This document shows, piece by piece, positions 39,691-48,174 of a stretch of DNA of 64,000 nucleotides. Source of the stretch: Thermoflexus hugenholtzii (GTDB lineage Bacteria > Chloroflexota > Anaerolineae > Thermoflexales > Thermoflexaceae); the NCBI RefSeq assembly GCF_018771565.1, contig NZ_CP076326.1, forward strand, positions 186,001 through 250,000, in the 5' to 3' direction. A program made the position numbers and the translations under genes. Each line of letters starts with the position of its first letter. Positions within the stretch are counted from its first letter, which is position 1. The notes under the pieces were generated by a model, which worked only from the letters and a program-made list of their open reading frames with translations, was not told the DNA's origin and ran no database searches.

Positions 39691-42135
39691 ATGGAGCGCT
39701 ATGATCCTCAGGTCATCGAGCCGAAGTGGCAGCAGCGCTGGGAGGAAACCGGGATCTACCGGGCGGTCCGCGACCCGAGCCGCCCCAAGTTCTATTTCCT
39801 GACCATGTTCCCGTATCCCTCGGGCGACCTGCACATGGGCCACTGGTTCGCCATGGCCCCCAGCGACGCCGTCGCCCGCTACCTGCGCATGAAAGGCTAC
39901 AACGTCCTCTTCCCCATCGGCTTCGACGCCTTCGGCCTGCCCGCGGAGAACGCCGCCATCAAGCACAACACCCACCCCAAGACCTGGACCTATGCCAACA
40001 TCGAGCGGATGCGCCGGCAGCTGCGCAGCATGGGGGCCTCCTTTGACTGGACACGGGAGGTCATCACCTGCGAGCCGGAATACTACAAATGGAACCAGTG
40101 GTTCTTCATCCAGTTCTACAAGCGCGGGCTGGCCTACCGCAAACGCTCGGCGGTGGATTTCTGCCCGAAGTGCAACACCACCCTGGCCCGGGAGCAGGTG
40201 GTCTCCCAGGACGGGGAGCGGGTCTGCGAACGGTGTGGGACACCGGTGATCAAGAAGGAGCTGGAACAGTGGTTCCTGCGCATCACCGCCTACGCCGACG
40301 AACTGCTGGACCACAGCCGGCTGGACTGGCCGGAGCGGGTGTGCACGATGCAGAAGAACTGGATCGGCCGCAGCGAAGGCGCCGAGATCGTCTTCCCCAC
40401 CGAGGGGGAGGATTCCATCGTGGTTTTCACCACCCGCCCGGACACCCTGTTCGGGGCCACCTTCGTCGTGCTGGCTCCGGAACATCCCCTGGTGCCGAAG
40501 CTGACCGCCCCGGAGCGCCGCGCTGAGGTGGAGGCCTACATCCATGAGGCCCAGCGCCGCACCGAGATCGAGCGGCTATCCCTGGAGCGGGAGAAGACCG
40601 GCGTCTTCATCGGGGCCTACGCCCGCCATCCGCTGACGGAGGAGCGGCTGCCCATCTGGATCTCCGACTACGTGCTGATGGAATACGGGACGGGGGCGGT
40701 GATGGGCGTGCCCGCCCACGATCAGCGGGACTTCGAGTTCGCCACGAAGTTCAACTTGCCCATCCGGGTGGTGATCGCCCCGCCCGGCTGGCAGGGGGAG
40801 CCCCTGTCGGCCGCTTACGAGGGGCCCGGGACGATGGTGAACTCCGGTCCCTTCGACGGCCTGCCCAGCGAGGAGGGCAAGAAGGCCGTGGTGGCCGAGC
40901 TGGAGCGACGCGGCCTGGGCCGCCCCGCCGTCTCCTACCGCTTGCGGGACTGGTGCATCAGCCGCCAGCGCTACTGGGGCACCCCCATCCCCATCATCTA
41001 CTGCCCGAAGTGCGGCACCGTTCCCGTGCCGGAAGACCAGCTGCCGGTGCTGTTGCCGGAGACCGTCAACGTCCTGCCCACCGGCGAGTCGCCTCTGAAA
41101 TACCTGGAGGAGTTCGTCCGGACGACGTGCCCGCAGTGCGGCGGCCCGGCCGAGCGGGAGACCGACACGATGGACACCTTCGTCGATTCCTCCTGGTATC
41201 AATACCGCTACCTGAGCCCGCACAAGGACGATGCGCCGTGGGATGAGGAGGAGGCCCGCTACTGGCTGCCGGTGGACCTCTACACCGGCGGCGTCGAGCA
41301 CGCCACCATGCACCTGCTCTACACCCGGTTCTGGACCAAGGTCCTGCGCGATATGGGAATGGTCTGGTTCGACGAGCCGATGATCCGCCTGCGCAACCAG
41401 GGCGTCATCCTGGGAGAGGACCGGGAGAAGATGTCCAAGTCCCGGGGCAACGTGGTGGCCCCCGACGAGCTGGTGGAGCGCTACGGGGCGGACACCGTGC
41501 GGGCTTACCTGATGTTCGGCTTCCGCTGGGACGTGGGCGGCCCCTGGAGCTCCACCGGCATCGAAGGGGTCCACCGCTGGCTGAACCGGGTGTGGAACCT
41601 GGTCCTGGAGCCGGCCGCGGCCGCAGGGGAGCCCACGCCCGAACAGGTGGCCGAGCTGCGGCGCTGGACCCACCGCACCATCAAGCGGGTGAGCCAGGAC
41701 CTGGAGGACTTCGAGTTCAACACCGCCATCGCTGCCCTGATGGAGTTTACCAACTACCTCCAGGAGGCGAAGGCGACCCCGGTGGCCGGCCACGAGGCCT
41801 GGCAGGAGGCCATCCGGACGTTGCTGTTGTTGCTGGCGCCCTTCACCCCGCACCTGGCGGAGGAGCTGTGGGAGCGCCTGGGCTATCCCTACAGCGTTCA
41901 CCAGCAGCCGTGGCCGCAATGGGATGAAGCTCTGGCCCGGGCCGATACCATCACCCTGGTGATCCAGATCAACGGGCGGGTGCGGGACCGGGTGGAGGTG
42001 CCGGCCTCGATCACCGAGGAGGAGGCCCGGCGCATCGCCCTGGACCGGGCCAACGTCCGCCGTCATCTGGGAGACCGCCAGCCCCAGCGCATCATCTACG
42101 TGCCCGGGCGGCTGATCAACATCGTGGTGGAATGA
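39691..42135 (+). CDS. leuS: leucyl-tRNA synthetase
   Basis: Attaches leucine to tRNA-Leu. 814 residues, normal for bacterial LeuRS. The HIGH motif reads HMGH (48-51), the CP1 editing domain has TTRPDTLFGAT near 247, and the zinc knuckles CPKC...CERCG and CPKCG...CPQCGG are present. KMSKSRGN lies near 580 and the anticodon-binding and C-terminal domains are complete. Start at ATG 39691 behind GGAGGTGTGGG; the longer open frame overlaps ilvE. Ends at a strong terminator. Confidence 0.96.
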   Translation: MERYDPQVIEPKWQQRWEETGIYRAVRDPSRPKFYFLTMFPYPSGDLHMGHWFAMAPSDAVARYLRMKGYNVLFPIGFDAFGLPAENAAIKHNTHPKTWTYANIERMRRQLRSMGASFDWTREVITCEPEYYKWNQWFFIQFYKRGLAYRKRSAVDFCPKCNTTLAREQVVSQDGERVCERCGTPVIKKELEQWFLRITAYADELLDHSRLDWPERVCTMQKNWIGRSEGAEIVFPTEGEDSIVVFTTRPDTLFGATFVVLAPEHPLVPKLTAPERRAEVEAYIHEAQRRTEIERLSLEREKTGVFIGAYARHPLTEERLPIWISDYVLMEYGTGAVMGVPAHDQRDFEFATKFNLPIRVVIAPPGWQGEPLSAAYEGPGTMVNSGPFDGLPSEEGKKAVVAELERRGLGRPAVSYRLRDWCISRQRYWGTPIPIIYCPKCGTVPVPEDQLPVLLPETVNVLPTGESPLKYLEEFVRTTCPQCGGPAERETDTMDTFVDSSWYQYRYLSPHKDDAPWDEEEARYWLPVDLYTGGVEHATMHLLYTRFWTKVLRDMGMVWFDEPMIRLRNQGVILGEDREKMSKSRGNVVAPDELVERYGADTVRAYLMFGFRWDVGGPWSSTGIEGVHRWLNRVWNLVLEPAAAAGEPTPEQVAELRRWTHRTIKRVSQDLEDFEFNTAIAALMEFTNYLQEAKATPVAGHEAWQEAIRTLLLLLAPFTPHLAEELWERLGYPYSVHQQPWPQWDEALARADTITLVIQINGRVRDRVEVPASITEEEARRIALDRANVRRHLGDRQPQRIIYVPGRLINIVVE

Positions 42136-42161
42136 GCCGCAGCCTGTATGCTGCCGGCGCG

Positions 42162-42199
42162 GCGGGGCGGGCATCCGTGCCTGCCCCGCTGATGTTTTT
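42162..42199 (+). terminator. terminator after leuS
   Basis: A 12-bp stem, GCGGGGCGGGCA with TGCCTGCCCCGC (one G-T pair), loop TCCG, followed by TGATGTTTTT. Confidence 0.8.
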
Positions 42200-42289
42200 C
42201 TCCGGCAGCCTCGTTGGGACCTCGGGCCCGCGCCGACAGAGGAGCGGAAGCCTTTCAACCCGCAGGCCGAAATTCCTTATCGGCTACAG

Positions 42290-42475
42290 GACGCGACCTG
42301 CGCCTTCTCGAAGACGAAAGGTTCGGGGCTGAAGCCTCTTCTTTGGTAGGAGCGGCCTTAGCCGCGAACTTTTGCGTCATCGAGAACCAGAGATTCAGGA
42401 TTGTCAGAGCGACTTCCGCCGCGACCCTTGCGCCCTCCAAGACGGAGGTTCGGGGCTGAAGCCCCTCCTGCGACA
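42290..42475. repeat. REP-like palindromic repeats, cluster 1
   Basis: Two alternating palindromic units, TTCGGGGCTGAAGCC-CTC and TAGGAGCGGCTTAGCCGCGA followed by TTTGCGTCATCGAGA, occur in diverged copies in the leuS/M50 convergent gap. The same units recur at 60090-60353. Such paired imperfect palindromes resemble REP or REPIN sequences; no nearby REP-type transposase is seen. Confidence 0.7.
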
Positions 42476-42530
42476 CGAAAGGGGGTATCGGCGAAGGCTG
42501 ACGCTCGGCGCCGCATGGGCGCAGGACGGC

Positions 42531-43256
42531 TTATCGGCTCAGGAGCCGGTTGAGGGCGAGGAGGAGGATCAGGACCGGGAGGTCCACGGCGAGGAGGAGG
42601 GCGAACAGGGGCGTGAGCCGCGACAGGAGATGGACGGCCACCCCGGCGAGGGCCGGGAGGAGGGAGCTGGGGCCGGCCAGCAGCAGCAGCCCCAGCAGCG
42701 CCCCGCCCGCGATCCCCACCGCCGGCCATGCCGCCCGATCGGAAGGGCTGGGCCACATCGCGTTCCCCACGGCGAAGAGCAGGTAAAGAAGCGCCCCGCC
42801 GCCCTCCCGTTGCAACAGCCCCTGGAGCGCCTGCGCGGCAGAAGCCCACAGGGCCAGCCCGGACGAAGGGGTCGAAGGCTCCGCTCCTCCCATCAGCGCG
42901 ATCACGCCGATCCCGGTCAACAGCGGGGCCGCCCCGATCACACTCATCCGGAAGGGATCCCCCTCCTCCAGCTGCACCGCCCCCAGACGGATCCGACCGC
43001 CCATCCGCCGGGGCCAGAACACAAAACGATAGCGGCGGATCCCCAGGAGCAGCGCCGCGATCCAGTGGCTGAGCTCGTGGAGGAGCACGCCCGGGAACAG
43101 CAGCGCCCAATACAGCACGAGGGCGGCCTCGGGATCCCGCGCCAGGCGGTGCAGCGCGAGCTGGAGGTTCCGATGCAGAGCTCGCTGCGTGAGGTAGAGC
43201 AGCCCGGCGGTGAGGAGGAAGGCCAGGCCGGTCTCAAGGTGAGCCCTTTCAGCCAT
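42531..43256 (-). CDS. M50-like membrane metalloprotease homologue
   Basis: 241 residues with about six helices. LLHELSHWIAALLLG carries HExxH, as in site-2 proteases, and the later GNAMWPSPSDRAAW resembles the second motif region of a group of small M50 relatives. Its start overlaps the end of fmt by 8 bp, so it is translated in that operon. Proteolytic activity and substrate are not shown by sequence alone. Confidence 0.7.
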   Translation of the reverse strand: MAERAHLETGLAFLLTAGLLYLTQRALHRNLQLALHRLARDPEAALVLYWALLFPGVLLHELSHWIAALLLGIRRYRFVFWPRRMGGRIRLGAVQLEEGDPFRMSVIGAAPLLTGIGVIALMGGAEPSTPSSGLALWASAAQALQGLLQREGGGALLYLLFAVGNAMWPSPSDRAAWPAVGIAGGALLGLLLLAGPSSLLPALAGVAVHLLSRLTPLFALLLAVDLPVLILLLALNRLLSR

Positions 43257-44196
43257 CCCGGGCCTCCTCCCGGCCCAGGGTCGCCCCGAGGAAATCCGGA
43301 TGGCCGTTCAGAAAGGCCTCGATGGGCATCATCCGCTTGCCCTCCAGCTGAACCGTCCGGAGCTCCAGAACCCCCTCGCCCGTCCCCACGCCCGCCCCGC
43401 CGTTCACCGGCACCACCCGGCCGGGAGGCGCGTGGAGGTCGAGGCGGACCTGGGCCGGGCCGATCTTCAGCAGGCGGCCTTTCCAGAACGTGTAAGCGCC
43501 GGGCCAGGGCGTGAAGGCCCGGATGCGCCGTTCGATCTCCACCGCTGGGCGGCGCCAGTCGATCTCCCCATCCGCTTTGGTGATCCGCGGGCAGTAAGTG
43601 GCCTGGGACGGATCCTGGGGTTGCGGCGTGATCTCCCCCGCCAGCCAGCGTCGCAGGGTCTCCCGCATCAGGCGGGCCCCCCGCCGGGCCAGACGCTCCC
43701 CCAGGGTTTCCGCGGTGTCCTCCGGGTAAATCGGCTCCCGTTCCATCGCCAGGATCGGCCCGGCGTCCACCTCCTCGGTCATCCAGATCACGGTCACCCC
43801 GGTCTCCGAATCCCCGTGGAGGAGGGCGGCCTGGATCGGCGCAGGGCCCCGATAGCGGGGGAGGAGCGAAGCGTGAAGGTTCAGGCATCCGTAGGGGGGA
43901 AGGGCGAGCACCTCCGGGGGCAGGATCAGCCCGTAAGCCACCACCACGATGACCTCCGGCCGTAGGGCCCGCAGCTGGGCCACCGCCTCCGGGTCCCGGC
44001 GGAGGGAGCGGGGCTGGAACACCGGAAGCCCCCGTTCCTGGGCCCAGACCTTCACCGGCGGCGGGGTGGGGCGCAGGCCGCGCCCGGCGGGTTTGTCCGG
44101 CTGGGTGAACACCCCAACGATCTCGTGCTCCTCCGCCAGGGCCTCGAAGGTGGGCAGGGCAAAGGTGGGGGAGCCCATCAGCACCAGGCGCGCCAT
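43249..44196 (-). CDS. fmt: methionyl-tRNA formyltransferase
   Basis: Formylates initiator Met-tRNA. 315 residues. LVLMGSPTFALPTFEAL opens the formyltransferase domain, FTQPDKPAGRG is the tRNA-binding loop, and LNLHASLLPRYRGPAPI with WMTEEVDAG gives the folate site and catalytic residues (Asn, His, Asp). A C-terminal OB-like domain follows. ATGATG offers two starts; the second has better spacing from GGAGGAGGG. It overlaps the DUF971 stop. Confidence 0.95.
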   Translation of the reverse strand: MARLVLMGSPTFALPTFEALAEEHEIVGVFTQPDKPAGRGLRPTPPPVKVWAQERGLPVFQPRSLRRDPEAVAQLRALRPEVIVVVAYGLILPPEVLALPPYGCLNLHASLLPRYRGPAPIQAALLHGDSETGVTVIWMTEEVDAGPILAMEREPIYPEDTAETLGERLARRGARLMRETLRRWLAGEITPQPQDPSQATYCPRITKADGEIDWRRPAVEIERRIRAFTPWPGAYTFWKGRLLKIGPAQVRLDLHAPPGRVVPVNGGAGVGTGEGVLELRTVQLEGKRMMPIEAFLNGHPDFLGATLGREEARDG

Positions 44197-44489
44197 CATC
44201 CCTCCTCCAGCTCCCGCAGATAGCGCCACGTGTAGATGCCCGCCGAGTGACCGTCCCCCCAGAAGAAACGCACCGCGTAGTTGCCCACCGGCTCCAGGCC
44301 CACCAGCGTGTCATCGGGGGCAGGGCGCAGGAACAGAGGATCTTCCTGTGCGCGCTGGGCCTCCACCCGGCACAGGGCGCAGGGGCAGGCCGCCCGCAGC
44401 CGGGACCATGAGAAGGCACGTTGGAGACCATCCGGCCATTCCACGATCACCGATCGTGTCTCCGGATCAATCCGGGCCCGCGCCGGCAT
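44196..44489 (-). CDS. DUF971 domain protein
   Basis: 97 residues. VEWPDGLQRAFSWSRLRAACPCALCRVE (CxxC near 35-38) and FFWGDGHSAGIYTWRYL match DUF971, the N-terminal domain also found in gamma-butyrobetaine hydroxylases. The free-standing form has links to iron-sulphur cluster handling; role here unknown. First gene of the fmt operon. Confidence 0.85.
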   Translation of the reverse strand: MPARARIDPETRSVIVEWPDGLQRAFSWSRLRAACPCALCRVEAQRAQEDPLFLRPAPDDTLVGLEPVGNYAVRFFWGDGHSAGIYTWRYLRELEEG

Positions 44490-45119
44490 CGATTCCTCCC
44501 CTTCTCGAGCTCGAAGGTCATCCTTTCGGGACCTCGCTGTTCATTTTCCCCGAATCGACCGGAACCGGAAAAGCCGGGCGAGGTCCCGAGGCCCGATCTT
44601 TCGAATCGCTCGGCGGCGGGTGTTGAAGCTTCGAGGGGAAGGACGATCGATCCGCTCGAAGGCCATTCTCTCCCGGAGGGGAGGGGAGAGCGCGTCCCAA
44701 AGCGCGGGGAGATCCCAAGCACCCGCCAGCGCCCCCGCAGGTCCGCCCCCAGGGCGATCGCGAGCCAGAGCTTCCAAGACCGCCGCGGGGGTCTGGATCG
44801 CCTTCCTGGGGCCCTAAACCCAAAGGGATCGCAGGGACAAGCCTCCAAGGTTTCCGAAGCCCCTGACCCGAGGCCCCACACGGTCCTTGCAGAGTGCAAT
44901 TTTGATGTTTCCGGCAAGATAAAACATTTATACGAATCATTTTAGATCAATCTACCAAAGTTATGCTGTATATTAACGTTTTATTTGGGTTGAATGCTAT
45001 GTACTTTGATCCCAAAGTATGACCGAGATATTTTAATTGAGAGTTGCATGGGGTGGGAGTGAGTGGGTGTAGAATAGGGGGAAATGGGTGTGGGGAAGAG
45101 CTCGGTGAGGAGGGAATCC
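44490..45119. other. intergenic region with AT-rich promoter segment
   Basis: No gene I can support. The segment 44520-44880 is GC-rich and has an open minus-strand frame of 78 codons without family features. From 44890 to 45080 the DNA is AT-rich and probably carries promoters for both divergent genes, including a TAGAAT at 45070-45075. Confidence 0.4.
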
Positions 45120-45506
45120 ATGTATCCGGACAGCGAGATCCTGTTCCCGCCCCGGTGCATCCCGTTGTTGGCGGAGGTGCGGGGCAAGGCATGGAAGGCG
45201 CTGGTGCGTCGGGTGGCCCGGCTGCCGGAGGACCATCCGGACACGCTGGCCCTTTCCTTGACCGTGATCCGCCTCGCAGGCTGCTTGACCTGCGACATGG
45301 ACAGCTACCGGGCGTCCCTGGGGTGCGCGACCTGCTCCCAGCGGGCCGTGGCCGGGTTCAAGGGGACGGACGAGCAGTTGATCGAGCGCTTCGAGGAGGC
45401 CCGGGAGGAGATCGAGGCCTACCTGAACCGGGGGGTGCGTCCCTCGATGAAGCGGAAGGCCTCCAAGCAGAAGGCCTCCGGACCCTCGAGCGCTCCGGCC
45501 CGGTAG
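45120..45506 (+). CDS. small cysteine-containing protein of unknown function
   Basis: 128 residues from ATG 45120, favoured by GAGGAGGGAATCC. Four to five cysteines: PPRC near 10, AGCLTCD near 57, then GCATCSQRA near 71. The rest is helical, ending in a Lys/Ser/Pro-rich tail. The paired CxxC sites suggest a metal or redox-sensitive site. Not recognised; stands alone. Confidence 0.5.
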   Translation: MYPDSEILFPPRCIPLLAEVRGKAWKALVRRVARLPEDHPDTLALSLTVIRLAGCLTCDMDSYRASLGCATCSQRAVAGFKGTDEQLIERFEEAREEIEAYLNRGVRPSMKRKASKQKASGPSSAPAR

Positions 45507-45838
45507 TGGCGGGGGTTCGGACGCGAGTGGGGACAGGGGGAGAGGGACCTCCTCGCCGGGTAGAATGGCGAGGGATAGCCCGATCCCCGAGGTCTCCCAT
45601 GGCGCAGTCTGTCCTGATGCACGGATTGAGGCCAGCCTGGTTTGAGGAGGAGCCCCCGGCGGGCTTTGGAGCTGTCGAAGGCGCTTTCGGGCGAGCGCCC
45701 GCCGGTGCGGGATGGGGAGTTCAGCGAGGGGGGCGGTTTCGATGCGGGACCGGCAGGCCCTCGTGGGCGCGGGCTGTCTTCCACCTCATCTTCTTCCCAC
45801 GTGCCCCCGCTGACGTCTGAACCTCAGGGCCGGGTGCC
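45507..45838. other. intergenic gap between convergent genes
   Basis: Short open frames here have no ribosome site or motif. It holds a GGTAGAATGG-like sequence near 45560 but no clear terminator. Confidence 0.35.
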
Positions 45839-46231
45839 TCAGCCCAGCTCGTCCCAGTCGATCTTCGGCAACCCGTAGAGGCCGGCTTTGAGGACCTTCA
45901 GGGAGAGCAGAGCGCACTTGATGCGGGCCGGCCCCAGGGGGATCCCCAGCATCTCCAGGATATCGTCGCGGGTCAGCCGGCGGGCCTCCTCGACGGTGGC
46001 CCCCTTGATCCGCTCGGTCAGCATGGACGCCGAGGCCTGGCTGATCGCGCATCCTTTCCCCGAAAACCGCACATCCACGATACGCCCATCCTGCACCTTC
46101 AGGTCAATCCGGATCCGATCCCCGCACAGGGGGTTGTCATCTTCGTAGGAGATGTCCGCGTCCGGCAGCACGCCGTAATTGCGCGGGTTCTCATAATGAT
46201 CCAGGATGATCTCCCGGTAGAGGTCTTCCAT
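45839..46231 (-). CDS. sufU: SUF system scaffold/sulphur-transfer protein SufU
   Basis: 130 residues. Ligands are in place: NPLCGDRI (Cys36, Asp38), SGKGCAISQAS (Cys61) and RIKCALLS (Cys106), with the 18-20 residue insert that separates SufU from IscU. SufU takes sulphur from SufS with bound zinc for Fe-S cluster assembly. No sufBCDS genes are in the window. Last of the minus-strand run. Confidence 0.92.
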   Translation of the reverse strand: MEDLYREIILDHYENPRNYGVLPDADISYEDDNPLCGDRIRIDLKVQDGRIVDVRFSGKGCAISQASASMLTERIKGATVEEARRLTRDDILEMLGIPLGPARIKCALLSLKVLKAGLYGLPKIDWDELG

Positions 46232-46305
46232 CGCCCTCTCGCCTCAGGAAAGAGATGTCCTTCCCAACGCCTCATCCGTCATCATACCACGGTCCCGGCC
46301 GCCCT

Positions 46306-46968
46306 TCACGTTTGGGGCCTGAGATCCCGGCAAGGGGGGAGGCGCAGCGTCTCGCTCCGTCCATCCAGGGCGGCGATCCGATCCAGGACGGCGGCCGCGC
46401 TGTCCTCGGGAGGGGAACCCCCTTCCTCTGTGAGGAGGATGTGCACGGCCAGGCCGAAGGGATTCAGGGCGTCCCGGGCCGCATAGGCCAGCGCGAGCAG
46501 CCCGGCTTTCCCTGCCCCATAGGCAGCGTGGGGGATCTTCCCCTCCAGAATCGGCGCGGGAATCATGAAGACGAAGGCCCCGCGTCCCCGCGAGATCATC
46601 GCCGGGGCGGCGGCCTGCAACAAATTGAAAGCCCCCTTGAGGATCACGGCCACCGTGCGGTCCCATTCGTATTCCCCCATCTCCAGCAGCCCGCGGTGCG
46701 GATGGACCTCCGCGTGATGGATGACCAGGTCCAGCCGGCCCCGGCGGTCCAGGATCTCCTGGACCATGGCTCCTACGGCCACCCGATTGGCCACATCCGC
46801 GTGGAAAGGCTCCGCGGATCCCCCCGCCGTGCGGATCCGTTCGGCGGTCCGCTCCGCGGCGGCCGGGTGGATATCGTTGGCCACGATGTGGAAGCCGCGG
46901 GCAGCCAGCTCCCGGGCGAGGCGCTCCCCCCATCCGCGCCCGGCCCCGGTGATCAGCGCGACCTTCAT
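46306..46968 (-). CDS. short-chain dehydrogenase-like protein with altered active site
   Basis: 220 residues from ATG 46968 (site CAGGAGGAAAGG). TGAGRGWG (7-14) is the nucleotide loop, and Tyr150 and Lys154 (AAYGAGKAG) are in place. The Ser that normally sits 12-13 residues before the Tyr is replaced by Pro-Ala (FMIPAPI). The NNAG motif reads HHAE (84-87). The fold is clear, but normal SDR catalysis is doubtful; a binding or regulatory role is possible. Starts 20 bp after ychF. Confidence 0.75.
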   Translation of the reverse strand: MKVALITGAGRGWGERLARELAARGFHIVANDIHPAAAERTAERIRTAGGSAEPFHADVANRVAVGAMVQEILDRRGRLDLVIHHAEVHPHRGLLEMGEYEWDRTVAVILKGAFNLLQAAAPAMISRGRGAFVFMIPAPILEGKIPHAAYGAGKAGLLALAYAARDALNPFGLAVHILLTEEGGSPPEDSAAAVLDRIAALDGRSETLRLPPCRDLRPQT

Positions 46969-46988
46969 CCTTTCCTCCTGGCGTGTGC

Positions 46989-48080
46989 TCATGCGTGGAA
47001 TCGGAAGTGTAGAACGTCCCCGTCCTGGACCTCGTAGTCGCGCCCCTCGATGCGCCAGAGGCCTCGCTCCCGGGCGGCCTGGGGGGAGCCGGCCTCGACC
47101 AGGACGTTCCAGGGAATCACCTCGGCCCGGATGAAGCCGCGTTCCATATCGGAGTGCACCCGCCCGGCCGCTTGCTGCGCGCGGGTCCCCTTTCGGATGG
47201 CCCAGGCCCGCACCTCATGGCCGCCGGTGATGGTGAAGAACGTGATGAGACCCAGATGGGCGTAGGCGGCCCGGATCAAACGATCCAGGGCCGAACCGGA
47301 GAGCCCCAGGCTCTCCCGGTAGGCGCGGGCTTCCTCCTCGGGCCACTCGTTCAGGGCGGCCTCCAGCTCCGCGCAGACGACGAGGAAAGGGCTTCCCTCC
47401 GCCGCGGCCCGGCGGGCCAGCTCCGCCGCCCACCGGCCGTCCTCCGGCAGGTCCTCCTCGGATACGTTCAGGACGAGCAGGCGGGGCTTGTCGGTGAGCA
47501 GGAAGAGCTCCCGCAACAGCCCCGCCCAGGCCTCCCGGCCGGGCCAGGTGCGGGCAGGGCGGCCCGCCTGGAGATGGGCGGCGAGGTCCTCCAGCGCGGC
47601 CAGGGTCTCCGCGAAGGCCGAGGGATCCGCCTTGGCCGCCTTCCGGGTCTTCTCCAGGCGCCGCTGCACCGTCTCCAGGTCGGCCAGGGCCAGCTCCAGA
47701 TCCAGCACCTCCAGCTCGGCTACGGGATCCACTTCCCCCAGGCCGGCCGGGACGTTCGGCGCCGCGAACCCGCGCAACACCATCAACAGGGCATCCACCT
47801 CCCGGATGTGCGCCAGGAACTGGTTCCCCAGGCCCTCCCCTCGGTGCGCGTTGCGGACCAGTCCGGCGATGTCCACGACGGTCAGGGTGGCCGGGACCAC
47901 CCGCTCCGGTCGGATGATGCGGGCCAGAGCCTCCAGCCGGGGATCGGGGACAGGGACAACGCCGCGGTGCGGCTCGATGGTGGTGAAGGGATAGGGCGCT
48001 GTGGGAACCGCATGGCGGGTGAGGGCGTTGAAGAGCGTGGATTTGCCCGCGTTGGGCATTCCCACCAGACCGATCTCCAT
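46989..48080 (-). CDS. ychF: redox-regulated ATPase YchF
   Basis: 363 residues, universally conserved Obg-family protein that prefers ATP and binds ribosomes. GMPNAGKST (7-15) is the P-loop, DIAGLVRNAHRGEGLGNQFL is the switch II/G3 region, and LLVLNVSEED replaces the GTPase NKxD. The C-terminal TGS-like domain ends RDYEVQDGDVLHFRF. Confidence 0.95.
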   Translation of the reverse strand: MEIGLVGMPNAGKSTLFNALTRHAVPTAPYPFTTIEPHRGVVPVPDPRLEALARIIRPERVVPATLTVVDIAGLVRNAHRGEGLGNQFLAHIREVDALLMVLRGFAAPNVPAGLGEVDPVAELEVLDLELALADLETVQRRLEKTRKAAKADPSAFAETLAALEDLAAHLQAGRPARTWPGREAWAGLLRELFLLTDKPRLLVLNVSEEDLPEDGRWAAELARRAAAEGSPFLVVCAELEAALNEWPEEEARAYRESLGLSGSALDRLIRAAYAHLGLITFFTITGGHEVRAWAIRKGTRAQQAAGRVHSDMERGFIRAEVIPWNVLVEAGSPQAARERGLWRIEGRDYEVQDGDVLHFRFHA

Positions 48081-48174
48081 CGGTGACCTCGGCTTTTCGA
48101 AATGTCCCCGAGGAAGATTCTACCGGAAACCGGGCGTTCGGGCCTCCGGGAAGGCCGGGCATGGGTTCAGCGGC

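Noticed and set aside
44541-44777. 78-codon minus-strand open frame in the gap upstream of DUF971
   Set aside because: Basic, plausible-looking peptide but with no ribosome site, no recognised motif and no neighbour support.
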